Both the position numbers and the translations under genes were made by a program. 64,000 nucleotides of DNA, taken from contig OX442314.1 of NCBI GenBank assembly GCA_949358305.1, positions 61,203,369-61,267,368 of the forward strand, in the 5' to 3' direction. The notes beneath the pieces were generated by a model that had not been told where the DNA came from, did not search any database, and saw nothing but the letters and a program-made list of their open reading frames with translations. Each line of letters starts with the position of its first letter. Position 1 is the first letter of the stretch. Positions 53,309-63,309 of this stretch are shown here, piece after piece. Origin of the DNA: Strigamia acuminata (lineage: Eukaryota; Arthropoda; Chilopoda; Geophilomorpha; Linotaeniidae).

Positions 53309-53591
53309 ATCTGATGTATCAGTCGCTGAGAGTTCAAATAAAGTAATAAGAAGTAGATTTGGTTTACAAGAGGTATTTGCCATCACCATTTAATTAATTC
53401 CCCTACCGTCTTCCCCAAGGTGTTATATTACATACATTTTATGAGTACAGTATAATAATAATAATAATAAAAAAAACAAAAAAGATAAAAATTTAGGAAA
53501 AATAGTGAAAATGTTGAAAGATTTAGAGTCCTGAAAAACAATGTTTCCTACTACAGAGTACAGTCATGAAGTAATAGTGCGACATAATATA

Positions 53592-54399
53592 CAGGGTGTC
53601 CCAAATGAACGAAGCCAGTCAAATAACGAAAAGACCATTTGAGGAAGATGAATGAAACGAATGTAGTACTAGTAAACTAAGTGAGGACATTTCAAAAAAG
53701 TGAAAAAATTTGACCTCTGACCTATTCTTCAAAGTCATTCCAACTCTAACTTCTAAACTAAGACTGTTAAAGCAAAATTCTCAATTGAAAAAAGAAAGCA
53801 CCTTTTATTTAATAGAAAACTGCTCATCAAATTTACTCCGACACAATAACAGATAAAATTACGAACAAAATAAATCATGAAAAAGTCTTGATCTTGGTTT
53901 TCGTTTTTGTATTTTTTGACTTTTTCATAAATTTATTTGTCAAATATCATTTAAAATATCAGTTAAATTAATAACAATTCATGACTGCATAATAATTTGC
54001 AGTAGTACTTAGAATGTCAGCAAAATAAACTCACTTTTCTTGGAATGTTTTGACTTTTTCACGCTTTATTTTTTTCGTAATTTTATCTGTTATTGTGTCG
54101 GAGTAAATTTGATGAGCAGTTTTCTACTAAACTGGAATGTTCGTCACTCCAATTCTTTCGTTTGTTCACTTGTTATTTTGTGACGCACGTCAACGTCGCG
54201 TTCCCGCGATGTCACGAGATCGCGTACAGCGCCACCTGTACTTTTATGCCAATAAACGCATTCATGCAAATACCATGCCACGGACTGGTCACTTCGAGGT
54301 TCCTTCATTTTATACATCCAACTACATCCAGTGCAATCAAGCACTCACTCAAATGGTCTTTTCGTTATTTGACTGGCTTCGTTCATTTGGGACACCCTG
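53592..54399. mobile_element. 808 bp mariner-like non-autonomous element
   Basis: Perfect terminal inverted repeats of about 52 bp start CAGGGTGTCCCAAATGAACG. The flanking dinucleotide is TA on both sides (53590-53591, 54400-54401). A second inverted pair (ACTGCTCATCAAATTTACTC) sits inside. No transposase ORF. It lies in an intron of the right-arm gene, just before exon 4. Confidence 0.85.
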
Positions 54400-54434
54400 T
54401 ATACAGCCACACTGTCTGGTATGCAAGTAACAAA

Positions 54435-54594
54435 CATCCTTAGTTATCAAGCAATGCATGACACGTGATTGCGGTCATCCAATCAGCACAATAAAGCACA
54501 AATCAAAAGGAAATAACAGAGATACATGTCCATGTAATCCTTGGTTCATGGTACAGTGTATAGGGTGCATTGCTGATCTTGAATATTTTTTTAC
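54435..54594 (+). CDS. right-arm DEG/ENaC exon 4
   Basis: It encodes MTRDCGHPISTIKHKSKGNN and CPCNPWFMVQCIGCIADLE, matching the left-arm exon at 29797-29602. No AG acceptor precedes it at the homologous place, and the following intron is nearly deleted. Confidence 0.55.
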
Positions 54595-54608
54595 GTATGT
54601 AATTATAG

Positions 54609-54712
54609 TTTATATTTCTGAATACATCATCTCATCCATGCATTGATGAAAAGGATTTTATCAAATGTCACGAGAAATGCCTTCAAGATTTTTACAGTCA
54701 ACAACCTTGCAG
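54609..54712 (+). CDS. right-arm DEG/ENaC exon 5 (104 bp)
   Basis: ATTATAG acceptor, TTGCAG/GTGAGT donor. It encodes FIFLNTSSHPCIDEKDF, then IKCHEKCLQDFYSQQPC, and continues in phase into exon 6. Confidence 0.78.
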
Positions 54713-54804
54713 GTGAGTGATCACTTTACTGACAGGAATAATCATTTAAAATGAATTTGAGAACAAACACAATACTAATATAATTAAATATTCTTGCTAT
54801 TCAG

Positions 54805-55606
54805 ATTGCCATTTATGAGTGGAAAGACAAGCGACACATGCAATACTTCCATTGGTACACTTAATCTGTACAAAAGCATTATTAATACTCTACGAAAAAT
54901 AAACTCAGAATTAAAGTGCTTGTGCAACCGAATGTGCACTCAAATAGAAGAGCAGATAAAATATGTCACATCTACTACATCTGATGCCCCGTTGACAGAA
55001 TACGAAAAAGAAGCAGCCACAACTGTTATTGAAGTCATCAAAGAAAGATTTGCTTATGGATTTGTCGATCTACTCATTGATGCAGCCGGAAACATTGGCC
55101 TTTACCTCGGGATGTCGATACTTTCACTTTTGGATTTGATCACATTAATCATCAATTATCGAAAACATAATGCAACGTCACAAAACAAAGTATGGCATTA
55201 TCTGCAAAAGAATAAAGGTCATTTGTCATCCCTACTGAAAGAAAACGAGCCAATTCCTCACAGTAATATTCAAAACATATTGGAAAAGGCTGTTTATCTC
55301 AGCTGCGCCTCTCTGCTTCTGATCATGATCTATTTCAAATTGATGACTTACATGGCATATCCCATACGAGTAAACATTGCAGTCGCAGACGAAGCAAATG
55401 TAACCTTTCCAAACATTACAATTTGTATAATAACAAATCCAACAATTATTGAATTAGAGAAGATGTATGCTGGTGAAAATAATCTCAGTCAGAGTGATTG
55501 TCCCATTCACATGTTGAGCCTACTAGATCTAAAAGGAGAAAACCTCACAATAGAAGACCTATGGGAGCAATCATCCTCTGAAGAAGCTCTATTCACACGT
55601 GATTTC
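54805..55606 (+). CDS. right-arm DEG/ENaC exon 6: TM2 of module 1 fused to TM1 of module 2
   Basis: This 802 bp exon has no stop. It encodes LPFMSGKTSDTCN, CLCNRMC, TM2 with GLYLGMSILSLLDL, a linker (KVWHYLQKNKGHLSSLLKEN), a second TM1 (YLSCASLLLIMIYFKLMT) and FPNITICIITN. The donor is GATTTC/GTAAGT. Relative to the left copy it differs by whole codons only (net five fewer), which indicates selection on the frame through the linker. Confidence 0.82.
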
Positions 55607-55667
55607 GTAAGTAGGATAATGCAACTTACTAGATAGTCATCTTATAAATGTTACCTTTTGACAGGTA

Positions 55668-55755
55668 CAGTTTTCGAATGTTGAAATAAATACCTCAAGA
55701 GGAATATGTCCACATTACTTAATTGGTGTGTCTTTAAATTCATGCTGCAGTAAAT
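55668..55755 (+). CDS. right-arm DEG/ENaC exon 7, frameshifted
   Basis: After TTTTGACAG the frame gives VQFSNVEINTSRGICPHYL and then breaks. The left copy reads AATTTACTGTATGCTGCAG where this copy has AATTCATGCTGCAG, a 5 bp loss. The frame stops a few codons later. Confidence 0.6.
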
Positions 55756-56314
55756 GATTGCCAAAATTACTTATTATCCACCTTCCCATCGAGTGGCACA
55801 GTATTGGACGCAACCCTGTTATTACAATCGACACCTCAGTACAAATAATTTATTGTGTAGAGAATTGTAGACAAAATGCTTTTGACATGTTTCAAGCTTT
55901 ACGATTTTACTCAGTTTCCTTCGACTTCTTTTGTTTTGAATATTATTTTACATTACCGTATTTTGCAGAACTTAAGACACACTTTGAAAAGTTGACCAAA
56001 TGTTGGGTGCGTCTTATAATGCAAACTTATGGCAAATCTAAGGAATCTCATAAAATTAATTCGAGCAATTATGAAAATAAAAATAAAAAATTAAATTTAA
56101 AATTTTATATATTAAAATTTTAAATCATTTTGGTCCTGTGCATCATATGATTCAAAAAGTTTTTTTTCTAAGAATTGACTGAAAAATTTGGAGTAAATCT
56201 TATGAGCTAACGCATTTTATCGTTCACAAAATATGCAAAACGCCTATTAACTAAGATGGATTTTACTGAAAATGAGTGAATAACAATTTAATCACAATTC
56301 CTCTTTTTTTCTAG

Positions 56315-56400
56315 ATGAAACTGCGTACAACGGCCAAGCCACAATGCTTCTTCAAATTTACGAGACTCCTAAATTAAGGTTATGTGACCAATACTACGAG
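56315..56400 (+). CDS. right-arm DEG/ENaC exon 8 (86 bp)
   Basis: TTTTTCTAG acceptor, TACGAG/GTAAAA donor. It encodes ETAYNGQATMLLQIYETPK. Same length as the left-arm exon. Confidence 0.66.
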
Positions 56401-56479
56401 GTAAAACAATGCACATCAATCAGACATTTAATTTCATATGTTAATTGATTGTCATGTATCACTAAGTTTTTCATAACAA

Positions 56480-56571
56480 CAAAAGAAGACCAAGATTTGG
56501 ATTTGACTTCAAATGGATTATTACCACTTGGAGGTGGCGTCTTAGCAGGTGTTGGGTATCACATGATAAAG
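56480..56571 (+). CDS. right-arm DEG/ENaC exon 9 (approximate 5' border)
   Basis: It encodes EEDQDLDLTSNGLLPLGGG and ends GYHMIK at AAAG/GTGAGA. Confidence 0.6.
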
Positions 56572-56872
56572 GTGAGAAAACTTGAACATGTCATACTTTA
56601 GTCGAAAATCAAAAAGCCAATTACCCGACTGCTTTGATAGTGTTCCAAGCGAGTAGGTTTTATGGGTTGCAAAACTAATCTCAATGTGCAAATGGTCTTC
56701 AAATAGACTGTTCACACTTGTAGAAATTAGAAATTTCTAAAAGTCACAATTTCTACAAAAGTGGTCCAAGTGTGAACTAGGCATTAGACAACTTCAACCC
56801 CAGTGAATACACAATTTTCATAGTGGACACTTATTTAGTCTTTTCATCAACTTGCATTTTAACTTCATACGA

Positions 56873-57630
56873 AGCCAGAGACTTTTAGGAACATGATTAA
56901 CCATGAGACTCATGATAAAATAAACTTTTTGAAAGTGGACAGACATCGTTCGGGCACGGGAATGCCCAAACAGCGCCGGACGCTTGACACGTGTAGATAA
57001 GAGACTCACAAGAGGCTGTATAAATGGTTTATGGCCTTTATTCAGTGTCTAGGGGTCAGTATCTTATGCCTCTTCGATGCTCCTGCTGCATTGCTGCAGC
57101 AGACCTGCGACTACACGCAGCACACGTGGTCATATCGATGTTCAGTGTGCCCATGGTGATTGCTCACGGTACTGGGACTGGCTTACTGGCCAAGTCCCTA
57201 AGTATCACCATGGTGAACAAGAGTGTAGCAGAACTTCTTAGGTGTGAACCAGAGCTGTTCCCATAAGGCTCTGGGCTCCAATAGGATGTTGGGGCTTATA
57301 TAGCCCACTCTTGCACCATGGGTACGAGAGTACCTCTTCCCATTGGTTGTGGAACCGGTAATCGGATATGACGTCATCCTGGTCACTGTCCCTCAACCGT
57401 CAACGCCACCTGGTGGGTGGGGTTGGGCTGGGCCATGCGGGAATGGTTGTAGTGGCCGGTTATCAGTCACAACTTCAACCACATTTTTCCAGGGACAACT
57501 CTGGACTAAATTGTAAAACAAAAGTTTTTGAGTCAAGTAAAACTTTTTTTTCAAAATTTTGGGTTGGCACAAAAAACATTCAATCATACGGGATAGCCTA
57601 GGCCCCAAAAAAACGTGCCCAGTGAACACT
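56873..57630 (-). mobile_element. arm-specific insertion with LTR-like sequence
   Basis: The left-arm intron reads continuously from TTCATAC to ACTCCA, whereas the right arm has about 750 bp between these words. Read on the minus strand it has a TATA-like CTATATAAGCCC near 57290 and an AATAAA signal near 57040. It may therefore be a solo LTR or a fragment. I could not find a TSD. Confidence 0.45.
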
Positions 57631-57741
57631 CCACAAAGTTCAGTCGGAGTAGTATGAGCTTTGTTGTCTGAACTAAGATTGATTGATTGAATCACTCTGT
57701 AATTATTACACTGACAAATACTTTTTTAAATTCATTAATAG

Positions 57742-57869
57742 TTTGACCGCGTAAATACACCAATAAGAAAATGTATGCCACCAAACAATTTCTATCCATG
57801 CAAAAAACAATGTTACCAGAGAAAACTGAATGAAAAACTAACATGCCGGTATATTTCTATTGGTATACA
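57742..57869 (+). CDS. right-arm DEG/ENaC exon 10, donor lost
   Basis: TTAATAG acceptor; encodes FDRVNTPIRKCMPPNNFYPC and CYQRKLNEKLTCRYISIGI. The left copy has ACA/GTATAT at the end; this copy has ACAGGATAT, so the GT is gone. Confidence 0.65.
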
Positions 57870-58004
57870 GGATATGCACCCAGTCAAAAAACATCAGTTC
57901 CTAAACCAAACATCAGAAAAAATATTTAATCACTTCTTTCCTACAAATTTTAGTTATTCTCTCTCCATATTTGACTCATTTAACCCCCAAAAAAGACTTA
58001 AAGT

Positions 58005-58610
58005 CCTCCAACTAAGAATATTGTTTTCCCCCTAATGTTTAATCCCCCGAATAAAACGTTTTACACCCCAATTATTGCCAAAAAACCCCAATTTTTATTT
58101 TTAGTTTTATTGTGAACCCAATGCTCACTTAGCCTTCAATGGTCATCCTCGATGGTGTTTCTGACCTCTGGTGGATAATAATATCCTGCAAATTTACATC
58201 TTTGCAAGTTTCAGTCAACATTTTCAATCTTGTCATGCCACAAATGATTTCTTGAATAGTTATGACTTGGACATCCACTGCCTGACCAAAAATTATTTGT
58301 GGCATATCAAGTTTGAAAACGATGACTGAATCATAAAACACGCATATGCCCAGTGTTTGCAAAGATGATATTTGCAAGATATTGTTGTCGTACCCCAAAA
58401 GCAAAAACTGTACCCACCGATCAGAAACATCATCGAATGCTATGAAAACATTGTGTTCAAAATAAAAATAAAAATAAAAATTGGGATACATTTAGCAATA
58501 ATTAGGGTTAATATGTTAGGATGTGAAACTTTTATTCGGGGAAGTAAACATTAGAACTACCGGTATAGCTTTTTTGAAGGTTTTTTGAGTTGGGACATTT
58601 TAAGTCATTC
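58005..58610. repeat. foldback repeat (arms of about 170-200 bp)
   Basis: 58015-58175 (CCTAATGTTTAATCCCCCGA onward) is mirrored by the reverse complement of 58380-58560, including ATTTTTATTTTTA and GGTGTTTCTGA words. One arm has a counterpart at 9400-9560. Intronic. Confidence 0.6.
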
Positions 58611-59936
58611 TTGGGTGTGTGACGATTCTACTTTTAGGCTAAATTATTAGCCAAATAAGCGAGTTAGATAAATAGGTCGGAACAAGACGTTACTAATTCT
58701 AGTAACAACCTGACCGAGATAAGCTATGGGAAATGCGCAAAGTGAACGAATAACAGAATGGCTACCAACTTACAGTTTTACATATTTTATTACGAGATAC
58801 AACTGGATCTGGGTTCTACGCTCGTGTAAACAGGCGGCAACATCAGGTTGAGGATCCGGGCGGGCCAGAGGGATAGGGCTGACTTCGCGGCATCGTCACA
58901 GATAACGCTACGGAGACGTATTTGGTTCCGCGGCACAAACAACCATAACTGCGAAGAGTCCTTTGCATTATTCGAGAATATTCTTTAGAATACTCTAAAT
59001 ACTAACCGTTCTAAATCTATAAAGAAAATATAACAAATAATTGTTATATGTTTATTATATGGGCGGGGACAGTCACGATGGTAGAGAGAACCATCAAGGA
59101 AAGTTTTGACGCTTCCATCCGCCAGCATGCCTTACGATGACGAGATCTCTTGATCAAGCACCGAGTATGTGTTTGTGCACGACAAGGTCGCTATCGGTGG
59201 TACATTCTTTGAGATTACCAATACCCAAGTATTTGTTTAGCGCAGCATTTGGAATACTGCTCACGGGCTACCAACCCGGCGTGCTGCCTCTATACGGTCC
59301 CATTACTGACCGAGCAGAAGGACCAACAAGCCAACTAATTGACCGGACCTGAGTAGATGATTTACCGACTGGAGACACAACGGATGCCCCAAACACAGAA
59401 GGACCACGGGCTACTTGTGTAACCGACCCTGAGATGTCAGTTTACTGACTGCGAACACTAATGCCCTAACACAGAAGGACCACAAGTTACATACGTAACT
59501 GACCCTGAGTCTGCCTTTTACATCAACCACCCATACTTCTGTCGAAGTAGTTAGTTAATGGGCCTACTTACAACTAGCAAGGCCCACCGTGCAGGTACAT
59601 TACATTATGCGACCGTATGAAAACTCCTTATCCTTTAAGATAGCGAGCTAATCACTACGGGACCATTTGATTACCGGAGTTAGTCTTCCCGGAAATACGA
59701 TACAACGAAGAATAACTCAATAGTAATAATACATATTGGATAAGACAACGAGGGGGCCTGATGTGTCGATAAAGAGAGAGAGATCAAACGATAACCATAA
59801 TACAATACAAACACACAATATTTCAACATTCAAAGCAAGCCGAAACGCAGGTTAGAAACCAGAACTATGGGATTAGCTATAGCCAATCAGATGCGAGAAC
59901 CTAGGATTTGTAGAGCACTTTAGTCCGGACCTAGTA

Positions 59937-61611
59937 CAGCTCCCGGACAAAAGTCCTGCAACAGAGCAATTTTTTCACTAACTTTGCACTTTGATGGCAT
60001 CTAGCATAAAAACCATGACAGCTAGAGCAATAACGCTTTAAAAATTGAAAAGCCCTTTCTTTTTAGACTAGAATTGTTTTATAACATCAACTGAAAACAT
60101 CTTTATTCAGTACGAAATAAACAAAAATAAAAATTATACTAGAGACAAAAGTCTTGCAACACAACAAAATTGGTACAAAAGTCCTGCAACTTTCTTCTCA
60201 GTACTTCGTGGCTCCACCTCTAGCTTTCAAAACTGCTGTAATCCTTCTAGGGATGGATACTATTAAGTCATCACATTCTTTTGGGGTAATGTGATTCCAG
60301 ATCTGATTCACAGTTTCTTCTAACTCGGTTAAGGTCATCGGTCCTACTTCTTGTAGTCGCTTTTTTACTTTAGCCCAAATATTTTCTATAGGATTAAGGT
60401 CCGGTGAGTTTCCTGGCCAGTCCAACACATCAATTCCCATACTTTCGAAGTAGAATGTAGTCTTCTTCGCCCTATGAGCAGGCGCACCATCTTGTTGGTA
60501 GATGTAACTGCCCTCCGGAAAATAGTGTTTGGCGGTTGGAATGAGGCAATTATCCAAAACATTGATGTAAACCTCTGCATTAATGCTTTGTTTCACAGTT
60601 TCTAAGCTACCAAGTCCGTTTGCTGTCATGGTTCCATAAACCATTATCCCAGGTGCAAATTTGACAGTCTTTGAAATGCAATGGGGATGGAATTCTTCTC
60701 CTTTTTTTCTTAAAACTGTAGTTTTCCCATCTTTAAACAAACAAAATCGCGACTCATCGCTGAAGATAACTTGTCTCCACTGTTCAACAGTCCAATCTTT
60801 ATGTTTATGGCACCATAAAACACGTTTTTTTTGCATTGCACGTGTGAGAAGTGGTTTCTTCTTTGCAACTCGAAATCCATATCCCATTTCCTGGAGTCTG
60901 CGCCTTGTTAATTTTTCAGATACAGGCTTTTTGATTATATCAATCCATTTAGCCGTTATTTTTCTGGCAGAATCTTTCCTGGATTTCTTCACAAGACTTC
61001 TGAGGATGTTGTCTTCTGTCTTTTTTGTATGGCGTGGACGACCTGACCTTGATCTCACATTGCATTTTCCGGTTTCTTCTTGTGTTCTGATAATTCTGCC
61101 AACAGTGGAACGATGAATTCCTATTTGAGTTGCAATTTCTGCATTGGAAATGCCTTGGGAATGCTTTTTGATTATTAATTTTCTCACTCCTAATTCAATA
61201 GGTGTGCATTTTGCAGCCATTGCATAAAAAGCTTATTCCTTACAAAATTAGTGAATGATAGGGAATCATGTGCAAATATGCAAATTAGTATACGATATAT
61301 CACATGTATGGTCTATGCCAATTCCATAAATTGAGGGGAAAGAGAGTTTTAGCAGAAGTTGCAGGACTTTTGTACCAATTTTGTTGTGTTGCAGGACTTT
61401 TGTCTCTAGTGTAATTTTTATTTTTGTTTATTTTGTACTGAATAAAGATGTTTTCAGCTGATGTTATAAAACAATTCTAGTCTAAAAAGATAGGGCTTTT
61501 CAATTTTTAAAGTGTTATTGCTCTAGCTGTCATGGTTTTTATGCTAGATGCCATCAAAGTTTGAAGTAAGTGAAAAAATTGCTCTGTTGCAGGACTTTTG
61601 TCCGGGGGTTG
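59937..61611 (-). mobile_element. Tc1-like transposon, apparently complete (1675 bp)
   Basis: TA flanks it at 59935-59936 and 61612-61613. Terminal inverted repeats of 254 bp (59937-60190 and 61358-61611) start CAGCTCCCGGACAAAAG and CAACCCCCGGACAAAAG. Each repeat holds three direct copies of ACAAAAGTCCTGCAAC-like words (left arm at 59947, 60145, 60175), an IR/DR arrangement as in Sleeping Beauty-type elements. It encodes an intact transposase. Confidence 0.95.
60198..61220 (-). CDS. Tc1-family transposase (340 aa, DD34E)
   Basis: Cut-and-paste transposase. The N-terminus has two helix-turn-helix parts (residues about 10-45 with NAEIATQIGIHRSTVGRII, and about 65-115) joined by a GRPR motif at 60-63, which binds DNA in this family. 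The catalytic triad is D155 (VIFSDESRF), D244 (YQQDGAPAH) and E279 (DLNPIEN), with 34 residues between the last two. The length matches the usual 340 residues. There is no stop or shift, so it may be active. The stop codon lies seven bases inside the left terminal repeat. Confidence 0.97.
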   Translation of the reverse strand: MAAKCTPIELGVRKLIIKKHSQGISNAEIATQIGIHRSTVGRIIRTQEETGKCNVRSRSGRPRHTKKTEDNILRSLVKKSRKDSARKITAKWIDIIKKPVSEKLTRRRLQEMGYGFRVAKKKPLLTRAMQKKRVLWCHKHKDWTVEQWRQVIFSDESRFCLFKDGKTTVLRKKGEEFHPHCISKTVKFAPGIMVYGTMTANGLGSLETVKQSINAEVYINVLDNCLIPTAKHYFPEGSYIYQQDGAPAHRAKKTTFYFESMGIDVLDWPGNSPDLNPIENIWAKVKKRLQEVGPMTLTELEETVNQIWNHITPKECDDLIVSIPRRITAVLKARGGATKY

Positions 61612-62057
61612 TAGTAGACTGGGTCCAGAAGAGTCCGATCGTTAAGTAAGCCTATAACATGTGATATTGATTCATTAGAATCAATAATTTGTCAAATAAT
61701 ACTTTATTCAGAGCAAAAAATAATATATATTTATATATTGAGTTATAATAATCATTAAAACTCTTATTTCCTATATTTGAACTACGTGCGCTAAATGAAT
61801 AGTGCCATCTAGTGTGAACATTAGTTATTACGGTTTTATAACCGTCACAGGTGGAAAATGAGTCAAAGATAGGGGGTTACTAAATCGAGTCCTATTGTTT
61901 TAGGCTGAAACTTTCAGATCAATTTAATAGCGATTAACAGAGCACATACAGTACATTTTACTTTGAAATTAACTGTACATGAAATGGAATACTGAAGACA
62001 GATTTGTAAAACGCACAAACCACTAGATCAAAGCTATCAAAAAATTTTTCTCCCCAG

Positions 62058-62427
62058 ATTACCGTACATAGACCAACTGCAGTATCCCATGTGCAACACT
62101 TCTCAATCGGCGAAAATGACTGATTCTATCTACAAAAAGACTTTTCTTGACACAAATGTAAAAGATGAATGTCAATGTCATATTCCCTGCAAAGAATCCA
62201 AGTACTATAGCTTGGCACAAATTACAAGTAACAGTAGTCCTCTGATCAATGGAATAGGCCATTTTTTCGAAACAAACAAAATTCAAATTTTTATTGACCG
62301 GCTTGAATATGACATTATCTCATTCATATGCGACATTGGAAATATTTTAAGTTTATCGCTAGGTCTGTCAATTTTGAGTGTGGCAAGAAAAATAGAAAAA
62401 CTAATTTTTCAACATCATCAGCAATAA
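62058..62427 (+). CDS. right-arm DEG/ENaC exon 11: final ectodomain, TM2 and stop
   Basis: After TCCCCAG it encodes LPYIDQLQYPMC, CQCHIPCKESKY, and TM2 with DIGNILSLSLGLSILS (GLS filter), ending EKLIFQHHQQ stop. It matches the left-arm exon at 9159-8793. Confidence 0.82.
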
Positions 62428-62699
62428 TATCATTCGGATGGGATTTCAACATCAAAAAAATATAAAAGTATTACCTAACGCATTTACCTAAATTTTTTAA
62501 TATTGTCCATTTGCACACAAATATTTGATAGGAATTATTGAAATTAGACTCAAATTCAAACAGTGATGCAACCTAATTCATGTAATTCTAAAAAAAATTA
62601 CAAATAATTTATTCCTGGATAAACCACAATAATAATTAACTTTTTAAATATTTATCCTATTTTAATTGCAATTAAAACTTGATATTTTGTTACTGAGCA

Positions 62700-62865
62700 A
62701 TTTTGCTCCCTTTCTTCGATTTATAAATAAATGTCAATACTTTAAGTCTATCACTAGATGTGTGAATATTGAGTTTGGCAAAAAAAAATGGAGAAAGATT
62801 GTTTTTCGACATCAGAAAACACCAAATGAATTGTGTTTTAATATTCAGAAAAGAACAAGAGCATA
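62700..62865 (+). pseudogene. decayed tandem copy of the TM2 exon end, copy 2
   Basis: The words TGTCAATACTTTAAGTCTAT, GAGTTTGGCAAAAAA and TTTTTCGACATCAG repeat the end of exon 11 with frame-breaking changes. It has a counterpart at 8700-8780 in the left arm. Confidence 0.6.
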
Positions 62866-63069
62866 ATCTGTACAAATTTTATTCCGATTTTAAATATTAT
62901 TTATTTGTAAACCAATAGTTTTTAGCAAAATTGAGTGTTGCAACCTAATTCATACACTTCTAACCAAAAAATATATGTTTCTTCAATGCTCAAGCATATA
63001 AAATTTGGTGATGTGCTGCTGTTTTGGGTGTTTTTAATAGTTTTTAAGGCGATTTATGCATTCTATTTA

Positions 63070-63150
63070 TATATGAAATCGGAAATGGAACATTTTAAGT
63101 TTATCGCTACGTCTGCCAATATTGAGTGTGGCAAGAAACAAAACTTTAAT
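63070..63150 (+). pseudogene. decayed tandem copy of the TM2 exon end, copy 3
   Basis: AACATTTTAAGTTTATCGCT and GAGTGTGGCAAGAAA again match the exon 11 end, shorter than copy 2. Confidence 0.55.
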
Positions 63151-63309
63151 AACAACCAAAACCATATTAATTGAATTGTAATAATATTGTATTTCAAATA
63201 TGTTATCTCAATTTTCAAATACGAACAATTTGAACAATAGTGTTCTCTAGTAATTTCTGTAATTACACTCGAAATTGAGTGGTCAAACAAAATTCCCGCA
63301 CTAATCTTA

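Larger units (their letters stand above)
58618..61849 (-). mobile_element. solo LTR of gypsy family A, interrupted by a Tc1 element
   Basis: The ends TGTGACG and CGTCACA match the element A LTR. The flanks are GGTG at 58614-58617 and 61850-61853. The left-arm paralogue near 9330 reads CATTCTTGGATGGAAAATGA on its minus strand, an uninterrupted empty site. Without the Tc1 the LTR is about 1555 bp. It formed by LTR-LTR recombination after insertion into the right-arm intron. Confidence 0.88.
52465..62427 (+). pseudogene. two-module DEG/ENaC channel gene, right arm (diverged paralogue with lesions)
   Basis: Exon-like blocks are 52465-52935, 52997-53072, ~53123-53308, 54435-~54594, 54609-54712, 54805-55606, 55668-~55755, 56315-56400, ~56480-56571, 57742-57869 and 62058-62427. 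The order and module architecture equal the left-arm gene: TM1, ectodomain, TM2-linker-TM1 in one exon, second ectodomain, TM2. The lesions are a 5 bp deletion in exon 7 relative to the left copy (frameshift), GG instead of GT at the exon 10 donor, an intron 4 shrunk to under 40 bp, and no AG before exon 4. A mariner-like element, a solo LTR with a Tc1, and other insertions lie in its introns. It may be recently dead, or use joints I cannot see. Confidence 0.65.

Noticed and set aside
54144-54443. ORFs of 66-116 codons inside the mariner-like element
   Set aside because: They overlap in several frames within the inverted repeats and interior of a non-autonomous element. No transposase motif (D, D, D/E) is present.
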